Source: Agapetus fuscipes
Lineage: Eukaryota > Arthropoda > Insecta > Trichoptera > Glossosomatidae
Assembly (NCBI GenBank): GCA_951799405.1
Contig: OX637342.1
Location: 16,043,298-16,107,297 of the forward strand
DNA length: 64,000 nt
Reading direction: 5' to 3'
Below, in pieces: positions 55,400 to 64,000 of this stretch. The position numbers were made by a program, and so were the translations under genes. The stretch's first letter is position 1. Every line of letters starts with the position of its first letter. The notes beneath the pieces are model-generated. The model was not told the DNA's origin. It did no database searches and worked only from the letters and a program-made list of their open reading frames with translations.

Positions 55400-56110
55400 T
55401 TGTTGGGGTGTCGTCACAAACTTAGGTCTAGAGTCCTTAGCAACCAAAAACAAAAAACCAAAAAACTTGTTACACTATTTGGTTAGCAACCGAGCGGAGT
55501 GATGCCACAGGTTTTATCCTGATTTATTTGTGTCAGCTCCAGTATTACCCCAGTAACTTTGCTTGATTATAAAACTTTTTTACATGCTTCGAGAAAAGAG
55601 TGATCAGTAGTTTCATATGAATAATATTATCTGCTGTATAAAAAAAAAATCCTTACATTACCAAAAAGCTATGTGTATTTTGGTGTCAATCATTTGCTAT
55701 CTGTATCCTTGCAATTAGTCATTGACGCAAATGACACCTAGATAAAAATGATGAATAAGGATTTTAATGAACGTGAATGACAACTGAAGGAGGGTGCTGC
55801 TATCATATTTGGTGTAATCAAATTTTTAAATTAGTGGAAATCATTTTGTTTTCCTTTAACAAAATACTCTTCAATCTTCAACACCACCCTGATACAAGTT
55901 CTTATAACTTCAGACATGTCAATAGACTCAGCACATGAATTGACATAGAAAATAATGAGGCGTCGCACAGCCGGGTGGCTAGGGAACAGGAAAACAAATA
56001 GTTTGTTATTGGTTGCTAAGAAAGGTAGTCCCATACAAATGTGACATTTGCCCGACATGGAAAAAGTTCTAAATTCGTGCTGAGTCCATTGTGCTTTTAT
56101 TCAAAATATA
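55400..56110. other. 3' flank of SCYL2 with family-L fragments
   Basis: Family-L pieces at 55430-55520 and 55910-56050 ('gttattggttgctaagaaag'). A TTTATT (56096-56101) gives AATAAA on the minus strand, a possible SCYL2 polyadenylation signal. Confidence 0.45.
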
Positions 56111-56162
56111 AAGTAGAAACCACAAGCAAAACCATACAGGTAACTTTACAGTGAACTATAAA

Positions 56163-56425
56163 AAGTGAAATCACACCTCAAGAGCCCTCTCCGAGCTTGG
56201 TCGTCGCTCTAGAAAGCGCCAATTCTAAAGCAAGACCCAGTTGCTGTAAGGCTGGATGGACCTTTTGATGACCGGTCTTTGGTATAAGTTTATGAATTTT
56301 TCAACCCAGCGAAGAGAAAATTTGAAAATATAAATGGTATATTTTTTTGCTCCGCCGGGATTTGAACCCACAACCTTCCATTCAGGGTCCGAAGTGTTAC
56401 CACTGAACTACGGACCGGTCTGTTT
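56163..56425 (-). repeat. SINE (tRNA-like unit + core + short tail A) near the SCYL2 3' end
   Basis: On the minus strand: CCGTAGTTCAGTGGTAACAC, B box GGTTCAAATCC, core, and tail A ('gggctcttgaggtgtga') without the TTA repeat. It shares orientation with SCYL2 and may lie in its 3' UTR. Confidence 0.8.
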
Positions 56426-56550
56426 TGATGACCGATTTTATGGACCGGATGTTTTACAAGATGGCGCCGGTAATTACGTTTTCAACCACAGTCATTAAGA
56501 TCCTTGTTTGATGTATAGATAGGTTGAGATTCATAACAATATAACAAATT

Positions 56551-59500
56551 CTAACCTAACAAATCCATGATGTCGCTATTGGAATGGCTTTGAGTGTTGC
56601 TATTGTTTAAAAGAGGTTGCTGTGTGGGGGATTTGGTTGCAGGAGCTGCAGACGGCGACAAGAGTGAATCTAAAGCCGACCAGTTGTGGCTTTTGTTGAA
56701 CCCTGCATTCTGTCCTGACTGCTTCGAGGCAGAACCAAACCCTAGCATGTTTGTATTGTTAAATGAGCTATTTGGATTGTTCATTGGTGTGTTTTGATTC
56801 CAGTTGATGTTTGAGTTACTTGGCCATCCATTTGGTGATGCGGCAGTCTGCCCGGGACTCATCAAGTTGGATGGAGCGCTTGGTATTGCTTGATAACTGT
56901 ATGCACTTGGTTTTTGAGGCGTGATCATTTGGGATAAGTTTGACTGCATCAGGCTGTCGGTGAGGTTGATTGGTTTTGTTGTGAAATTATTTTGTGAGGT
57001 ATTCTTTTGTGGCTGCGGTAACACTGGAGTTTGTCGAGTAAATCTCTGCATGCTTTCCTGCTGTTTTGCCAATCTGTAAATCACAACAACAGTTTCATAA
57101 TATAGAGACATTTAAGAGTAAAATAAAGTAAACTCTAAATCAATGGTAGAATACTATTTAAAAATAGAAAGTTCATTAAAAATATATATTTGTTGAAAAT
57201 GATCAAAACAATGGACTGGTAGAGGATACATGGCGAGAGCCCAGAAAATATGGGTTGAGGATATTGTCCATGTCATAGGAAATAATTGGATAAGTATTTC
57301 TAGTAACAAAAAAGTGTAAATAATCTAGAAGAGCCTGTGTTTAGCAACATTAATGCCAGTCCTGACTTACCCCACCGAAACCTGGGTAATGACAAACAAA
57401 ACTTGATTAAAACGTCTGAAAGTAGGATTTTCAGAACCATTATTTTGATTTATTTATTTAACAAATATATACAGGACTGACAGTGAAACACCATAACGTC
57501 ACAATACATATAACATTGCAGACATAATAGAACAATACACAGATACATTAATCTACGCATCCATACGTCGTTCTAATATACATACAGACTCTGATAGTAA
57601 GCGATCCACACCAGTTGTAAATATATCCAGGTGTGGGGCTGAGGAGGCCAGAGTATTGAGCAGCGACAGCGCACGCACTACCCAAGACTAACGGAGAACA
57701 TTGGTTCGGCAGGCGGGAATCGTGAAAAGATCATGACTTCTTGCTCTATTATAATTGCTGGGGGCGTAAAGCTGTAGAATCCGTCGCAGTGGCGAGCAAT
57801 CAAGTTATTATAAATTTGAGAAGGGCCATATCTCGTCTTAACTCTAGTGAATAGAATCCGAGGTGACCCTGAAGAAACTTTGTGGGGTATAGAAAGGACC
57901 ATGTACGGTCTGGTGAGAGATAACAATGATTGGCGTCGTCAGTACAACTAGGAGCTCTATAACATCTACGACAGCTTGATGTGATCAGTTCCATCAAAGT
58001 AGAGCGCCTGCAGTGGGCTGGTCACATAATTAGGATGGAGGACGCCAACCCCATTAAGCGCCTAACATTCTCAGCATCACAAGGCCAAAGGAAAACAATA
58101 AGGCTACAAATGCATACATGGATGGCTCATAGATGAAGAGCGATGGACAGGCGAGAAATTGGCGGGGTATCCTTCATTCAGCCAAGGCCCACCCAGGGCT
58201 GTTGAACTTCTAATGATGACAATGATATACAACAGCGGAGAGAAGAAGGTTAACAAAGAAAAAAATAAATGCATTATGAAATAACAATAAAATACCTTTG
58301 TTTATCCTGCATGGAAAGAGAAGAGTTTAATGAACCATTCGATAAACTGCCAGTCATGTGTTCTTTAGGCTTCTCAACTGTTTCCTGTGTTTTGTTGAAA
58401 CTGTCCATCCCTAGTCCAGAAAACATGTCATCTAACTGTGATGGCGGAGAGGCAACCAAAGGTCCTGTACTTGCGGCTAAATTGTTCTCAAAATTCCTTA
58501 AAAAAAAAACATTAGTTAATTTCCTAACAAATACAAATGGTATATCTTCTAGTTGTTTTGGCAGTTGACTTACTTGGATTCGCTTTGTATGGAGTTTAGT
58601 TGTTCTAGCTTAGTCCGATGTTCGCTTTCAACTTTTCCGATCATCTCCTTGACGAGAGACATGAGAGCGTTGAATTGATTCAACGTGAGACCATTTTCAA
58701 TGCACAAAGGCATCAGGAAAGGTAAAACTTTGGTGGCCATTACTTCCTTAGTTATTCCCAGCTTCTTGTGAGTCATGGCCAATTTGTAAACACCTGAAAA
58801 CAGAATATATTACACAATACAATAAGACAGCAGAGTGTTGATTATTTGAACATTGATTAACTGAACAGCCAAGTTCATGCTCGATCAATGTGGTTCTCTC
58901 CCTCACTAACACTTGTGTCCATGTTTAGTGTTTAAATACAATATATTCATATTAGAGTCATATAGAACCAAACGTGGCAATCTAGGATCTTTTAAAAAAC
59001 AGGATGAATGTATGGAAATGATGAACAAAGCAAATGCGGTGCTTTGAAATATTCACCTCATTTTAAAAAGCATCCTAGTTTGAGCATTCGATTCCATGCA
59101 ATATGATTTTATAATAAAAATATTTTTGTTACAAGTAGATTGGTACATAAAAGTATCTATGCAGTTCAATTATCTGAACAAATTGATTTTATGAATACCC
59201 ACATCCCTTAGCAAGTTTGAATAATCGACTAATTATGCACGACAACGTTAAAGTATACATTATTTTTGGCTGTTGAAGAATAATGCTGGACATTTGTCAT
59301 TAGTTCGGTCTCAGTCCGTGTATGAAATGTACGACAAACCACACCGGATTGTTTGGAAGCTAACATTCATCTCCATACACTTTGCAACTTCAGATCTGGC
59401 ACTGCCCCCAACCAGTGAAAACGCGCTTAGAAGAAGTAAACTATGAAAGAATGTGAAATATTACAAACAATAATAACGCACCTAATATTCCCATCAGCAC

Positions 59501-62030
59501 GGCAGGTTCTCTGGATGGGATCTGTGGCAAGAGAGGCAGAACTTCATCCAACACCAGCCATTTGTCCAGATGCTCTAGAAGCTTCCCAACACAGAGGAGG
59601 CAATTCACTCTGACAGATAAGTAATTAGTCGAGATACACAGCTTCTTAATCCGAGGAAGCAGCGCATTCTTCATAGCGGGGAAATCAATCAAGGAAGCAA
59701 AAGTGGGAATAACTGACAAGCAGAGCTCTTGTATCTGCTGAGCGTCAGATTCTAAAGCTTTGTACAACATCGGCAACACATCTGTTTTGATTTCATCTGG
59801 TGGTGTTAATTTCAGGAGCAGTTCCATCTTCTGCATGAATATAAGTAAGACTTGGATGGGTTCTTGTATGGTCATGACAGGTTTGAGCGACGGTAGAATG
59901 TGTTTGTTGAATTCTTCTTTGGTGGAGTTTTCTGCGATCAGAAGAACGTTTGGTAGGACGAAAGGCACCATCGGCACATTCACAAACTCTTTGGTGAGAC
60001 AAGGAAGGATGCGGTACACGCACACCCTGTGTGGGAGCTTTTGTATAATCTGCGGTAAGCCTTTGAAGAACTTGGATTTCTGCAGGTTGTCCCATTGAAA
60101 CAGGGAGTCCAAATAATTCAATGTTTTAACACCAACGTCTTCAAAGTATGGAATCTAGAAAAGAGAACAGAAATGTCAGATGAGAAATAATATTCCATTT
60201 AGTGTGAAATAAGGCAGCCACATTGAAACAAACCCTGGGAATTCATTTAAAGATCACTTAATGAAAATCAACAACATAATCCAGTACCTTGAGTGTAAAA
60301 CAATGCATAAATACTCAATCAACGTGTAAACAGAAAAATGTAAAGAAGATACAAAAGCGTCTCTAGTTAGTGCCGGCGCCAGGTATAATAGGGCGCCGCA
60401 GTCGCCCCTTTATATGTTTTTCAGTATGGATTTGGATGGTGGATAGGGGCGCCTTAGGAATCTCGCCCAGGGCGCTGGTACTGCTAAAACCGTCACTGTC
60501 AAATCAAAGATGTTCTAAGTAAAATTTCAACATTGTGAAACATATTTAATGTATTTACAGATTTTAAGAATCACAAAATACATTAAATTTTTAAACACCC
60601 CATTCTAAAATCACAGAGATATATCATCAATTGACATCCACTCTTCATACCCAAGCCAAGTGTCTGTTGGCCCAAGTTCACACATGCTGCAAGCGAACAT
60701 GTATTTACTCATAATACTTTAATCTCCTAAATATTTTCATGAACAATTCATAAGTAGTATTTGTGATGGAAAGGGAGTAATACAAATATAAATAAATAAT
60801 AACAAACTTAAACCTTGAATGATACAGAAGTATAGTTTCATACCTTGATAAACTGGTGAGGATCAGGCCTGAGTTCCGGTGTTGGGTTTAGCATCAGCTT
60901 CACATATTCCCTTAGTCCTTCACTGACACAGTTGAGCTTGGACGCCGGCATTTGCTTCAGCTCACTGATGAACTTCTTGCACTTCCCGTAGTTCCCCTGC
61001 GAGTTGGCCAAGGACGCGCCACCCTTAGAGTGCAAGCTGTAGACCATCATCCCTACGGAGTAAATATCGCTGGCGGGGGAGTGGCAAGCAGACAAAATAC
61101 ACTCGGGAGCCAAATAATCCAAGCTGGGCTGGGTAGAAGGATGCATAGCCTGGCAATACTCGGTGAAAGGCCAAAACGGGACGGTACTCTGGTTATTCTG
61201 ATTCAAAACACAAAAATCAAATCCAAATATTTTCCACGCTCCTTGCTGATTAACCACGATGGATTCCGGGCAGATGTTTCTATGCAGAAGCTTCACATCG
61301 CTGTGTAAGAAAGCTAAGCCTTCCGCGATCTGCAGTAATCCATATTTTATCTCGACTTCAAACAGTTTGTAATCGGTCATGTGGGAGGGGACGGGTTGCG
61401 GCATGTTTTCAGTGTTGCCGAGAATGTTGGCGAGACTGGCAAATACGGGTTCCGTGGCGAATGCTAAACTTTCTCGGCTTTCTTCTAGAGGGTGCTGCAG
61501 GGTGAGGAGCTGTGGGTGGCGCAGCTTGGTCAGCTGGGTGACGCCGCGCTTCAGTGTTTCCAGCATGATGTCGCGATCCCCTTTATTCCATCTCTCTAAC
61601 AGACGCTTTTCAAATACAAAGATGGACGCCTCTTGTTTGGTTGACTTTTTGAAGCCTTTGTAAATCTTCCATTGTAGACCTGAAAATACAGAAAGTTTAT
61701 TTTGTGTACTTATTTAAAATACAATCTAATTTACACACAAAAAATTACAAGGACATAATGACTTTGATAACAGCTGGTTATTAAGTTGTTCATCAAATGT
61801 CCGAAAGCTGTGGAAAAATATCAATACATGTTTGTTCCTTGAGCAGGAGAAGTTGTAAAAATAGTAATCGTTAGTGTTTGTTTTGAGATAAATTGAGATT
61901 TACCTGGTCCAGCGCTCGCTATGTGGTGGGAGGCCTCGAATTCCCTGGTCACAGGATTTCCCGGCAGGACACCGGATAGCTGCGACACAGTGCTACTTAC
62001 AGAGGAATACAGTTTGTTAATCACATCCAT
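56551..62030 (-). CDS. SCYL2: SCY1-like protein 2 pseudokinase (SCYL2/CVAK104), six exons
   Basis: Exons on the minus strand: 62030-61904, 61679-60844, 60154-59482, 58793-58574, 58496-58296 and 57073-56551. All are GT-AG, phases 1, 0, 1, 2, 2 agree, and the total is 859 residues plus stop. SCYL2 associates with clathrin and AP-2 and acts in endosomal and Golgi traffic. The N-terminus has GNPVTREFEASHHIASAGPG. The kinase-like domain (about 32-320) carries HRN (175-177) in place of the catalytic HRD, and GFDF (195-198) in place of DFG, so phosphotransfer should be lost, as in the family. Residues about 322-610 are helical HEAT-like repeats (LPNVLLIAENSTKEEFNKH, PPDEIKTDVLPMLYKALES). The C-terminus is Ser/Asn/Gln/Pro-rich and ends DIMDLLG, a clathrin/adaptor-type tail. 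An upstream in-frame Met (62048) is possible. Intron 5 holds nested LINE debris. Confidence 0.93.
57325..58205 (+). pseudogene. Non-LTR RT C-terminal remnant in SCYL2 intron 5, interrupted
   Basis: Plus-strand blocks: LATLMPVLTYPTETWVMTNK (57332-57395, frames mixed) and SRIFRT up to 57440. After a roughly 450-bp insert come ERTMYGLVRDNNDWRRQYN (about 57893-57950) and RLQWAGHIIRMEDANPIKRL (57998-58060). The order is that of a LINE C-terminus. It lies antisense to SCYL2. Confidence 0.7.
57441..57893 (-). mobile_element. CR1-like LINE 3' end nested in the RT remnant
   Basis: The minus strand has GHLGFYSLELRRDMALLKFI (from about 57885) and an A-rich AAATAAATAAAT end near 57445. The host RT frame breaks at 'agaaccat' (57433-57440) and resumes after 'aggaccat' (57888-57895), a probable target duplication of about 5 bp (ACCAT). 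Confidence 0.55.
58955..59085. mobile_element. MITE family O copy in SCYL2 intron 3
   Basis: 'catatagaaccaaacgtggc', 'aatctaggatcttttaaaaa' at the left and 'ttaaaaagcatcctagttt' at the right, inverted. Confidence 0.6.
60155..60843. other. SCYL2 intron 2
   Basis: A GC-richer patch at 60370-60480 ('gtgccggcgccaggtataat', 'agggcgccgcagtcgcccc') stands out. It may be a repeat fragment. Confidence 0.35.
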
Positions 62031-62540
62031 TGTTTGGTCGTAAAACAATCTGGGATAGGGTTAAAAAGAAATTGTAAACATCTGACTAGCTGAAAAAAGT
62101 AACAAACGATTAATATGACACATCCGATTTGACATTTGATACAGCTACCAACTTTGAAAACTAAATCAGTTAGGTATAATATGGGGAGAAAATATTGGTG
62201 TGACAAAACATTCAAAATATTCCAGCCAATCAGAAGAGAGTATTTAGATTCTGTTCGTTGACATTTCAAAACTTCAAACATGGACGATAAAAATTAATTT
62301 GTGTTCGATTTCTTCCATTATTTTATAATTTTAATATAATACCCAATTAACTAATTATAATGAACAATTACCGTTGTTTCAATAGTGTTATGTGTTATTC
62401 TAAAGGAATGTTTGTAAACTATGGCTTTCGAATGTGATTTTAATGTTTTGTTTGTCACTTGTTCACCAACATTGTGCAATGATCGCTAGATAATTTTGTG
62501 TTACTTTGTTTATTAATTAATAATTAGATTAAATATCATA
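62031..62540. promoter_or_regulatory. Shared 5' region between SCYL2 and ARHGAP19-like
   Basis: 510 bp between two divergent start codons. No TATA box is evident. Confidence 0.45.
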
Positions 62541-64000
62541 ATGGAGGACGACTTGGCAGAGAAATTGAGAGAAGAGAACCCCGAACAGTTCTCCATCCTA
62601 GTGAGAATGCACCTGTCGTTTTTAATTGACATGAATACAGATGAGTAAGCCATTTTTTATTTTTCTATAAATTATTCATTTTATTTGTGTATTATTTTTG
62701 GTAATACATATGTTTGACATTGTTCCTTTACCATCTCTTCAGGGTTGAGAGTCCAACTGATAAACCAAAATCCTTCAAGTGGGTTTTTTCAAAAAAATCC
62801 AAAAACGGGGAAAATAATCAGAGAGGTGGCCCAGGACCCGCAAGGCCTGCTGAAATAGTGCTGCTAACTGAAGAAAATATCAACCAGATTTATCAGCTAA
62901 TTGATATTTTGAATGAAGATACAAGTAAGTCTAAAAAAAATCATCTTTTAGTGATTAATAATTGTTTGTACACAAAAATTTAAATGTATTTTTTTGTGGC
63001 TCTAGTGATTGTTTATTTTATATAGTAAAATAGTAAAATGTAATTAATTATTTGTGTTCCTTGACTAATAGGTTGGTATGCGACTGACCACCCATAATGT
63101 AAGAAATGGTTCACATTGCCAATGTCACTCCTGTTTCAGGGAAGGTCGGCAAGAGTTGCAGGGCTTATGTTCATTTGAGATTGGGTTTTTATGTTGTACG
63201 TCCACATGTGGCATGTGTAAGCGTGAACTTAAACATATATGCTTATGGGAATGCATGTAATATGAATTGTAAATGTAATATATTTTGTATTGTTTGTGTA
63301 TTAACACTGTGAAAATTCATATTGTTTAATTTATAATGTTTTGAATGAATTCAAACAAAACACTGTTTATTTTCACAAAAAACTGTTTGTTTTTACTAGG
63401 TCGAAAATGTTTGTTATTTGTTTTAAAGATTTTAATCTTTTTAAATAAATTTTATTGTGAAAATAAACAGTGTTTTGTTGGAATTCATTCAAAAAATTAT
63501 AAATTAAATGTAATATATCTTTGCAACTTAGATTATTGACTATTACAATCTTATAGAATCATAATGATGATCTTTTGAATTTAGAATGACTATGAAGTTG
63601 CAAGGTTTATGTTAATGTTGAAATATCTTCTCAACTTCGATAATAGATTTGAAGACGGAGCTAATCTAACTACATTTGATGATGATGATGATTTGTAGAG
63701 CGCCGTTTCGTGACTACTGTCACTGCAAGAGTGCTTTCAGACTTGACGTGGCGGTGAAGAAATGGGTCTTCATTCCCTTCTTAAAACTCTCAATCCCTTC
63801 CTTGGCGCGCACTTCTGGGGGCAGCTGATTTGAGTGCTGATGCCGTATTGCTTTGTGTGTTTCAGACTTGTGTCAGGAGGGAATATTTCGTCGCACGGGT
63901 GCTCTGAGTCGTCAGCAGCAGCTGCGCAAGCTGCTCTCCTCCGGGGGCTCCCTGACACCTGAAGTTGCCTCTGGCTACAGCGCACATGACATGGCCTCCG
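62541..64000 (+). CDS. ARHGAP19: ARHGAP19-like Rho GTPase-activating protein, first three exons (partial)
   Basis: Exons: 62541-62644, 62743-62924, and 63866 to past the window end. They are GT-AG with phases 2 and 1. Residues 1-34 (EKLREENPEQFSILVRMHL) match the ARHGAP19 N-terminus before the GAP domain. Residues 36-95 have a basic linker (KSFKWVFSKKSKNG) and LLTEENINQIYQLIDIL, which leads into the RhoGAP domain. Exon 3 gives CQEGIFRRTGALSRQQQLRK; the Arg in GIFRRTG (R104) is the catalytic arginine finger. The protein should stimulate GTP hydrolysis by Rho-family GTPases; ARHGAP19 acts on RhoA in cytokinesis. The rest is outside the window. It is divergent from SCYL2. Confidence 0.85.
63055..63540 (+). 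repeat. LINE-R 3'-end copy in ARHGAP19 intron 2, split by a palindromic MITE
   Basis: From 'gttccttgactaataggttg' through 'aatgcatgtaatatgaattg'. The 3' end resumes at about 63505 ('atgtaatatatctttgcaac', 'ttagattat'). Confidence 0.85.
63318..63515. mobile_element. Palindromic MITE with arms of about 60 bp, nested in LINE-R
   Basis: 'tttaatttataatgttttga', 'atgaattcaaacaaaacact' and 'gtttattttcacaa' at the left are inverted at the right ('ttgtgaaaataaacagtgtt', 'ttgttggaattcattcaaaa', 'aattataaatta'). The loop is about 70 bp. Confidence 0.88.
63645..63860. repeat. LINE 3'-flank-like repeat in ARHGAP19 intron 2
   Basis: 'gatttgtagagcgccgtttc' and 'ggcggtgaagaaatgggtct' resemble the L2-type 3' flank at 7450-7560. 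No coding sequence. Confidence 0.4.

Noticed and set aside
1..64000. CRISPR arrays, bacterial operons or phage genes
   Set aside because: The direct repeats present are transposon copies with variable spacing, and the real genes have spliceosomal introns.

Overview
This looks like 64 kb of an animal nuclear genome, most likely an arthropod and probably an insect. It is AT-rich. The genes have GT-AG introns, the 5S-derived repeats resemble insect 5S rRNA, and the non-LTR reverse transcriptase remnants are of kinds common in arthropods. No operons, phage, plasmid or CRISPR features were seen. The species cannot be named from the sequence.

Host genes lie in the right-hand 60%. From left to right they are: one first exon of a tetraspanin (minus, 28067-28132); a condensin II kleisin NCAPH2/Cap-H2 gene rebuilt from seven exons (plus, 29009-39185, 593 aa); an intronless TM2D2-type gene (minus, 49892-50437); a three-exon SLC16-like transporter (plus, 50908-53588, 562 aa); a six-exon SCYL2 pseudokinase (minus, 56551-62030, 859 aa); and the first three exons of an ARHGAP19-like RhoGAP (plus, 62541 to the window end). 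All junctions join in frame with GT-AG sites. The genes form three divergent, head-to-head pairs separated by 0.47-0.88 kb. Chromosome condensation, membrane proteins, clathrin traffic and Rho signalling are represented, so the pairs share no obvious pathway.

The left 28 kb, the 39.2-49.9 kb interval and the introns are dense in transposable elements, many of them nested. (1) A non-LTR retrotransposon, here 'LINE-R', has an RT fragment at 10237-11310. Its roughly 250-bp 3' end recurs in more than 20 5'-truncated copies ending in GATTA/GATTATA-type repeats. (2) CR1/L2-like LINE fragments encode a C-terminus of the GDRAF..AGPVEWNRLPPGV type. (3) A modular SINE family combines a 5S rRNA-like head, a tRNA-like unit and a shared core, followed by one of three alternative 3' modules. 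(4) A decayed pogo/Tigger-like DNA transposon (23554-25665) carries nine copies of a 17-bp motif. (5) A solo LTR (3606-4032) has a heat-shock-element-like promoter and sits at the centre of a palindrome. (6) There are several MITE families, including long-armed palindromes. (7) Hammerhead-ribozyme-like cores occur, probably from Penelope-like elements.

The observations best worth a second look are the modular 5S/tRNA SINE with exchangeable tails, the motif-array DNA transposon, the HSE-bearing solo LTR and the hammerhead-like motifs. Repeat boundaries are approximate unless a terminal repeat or target-site duplication is stated.
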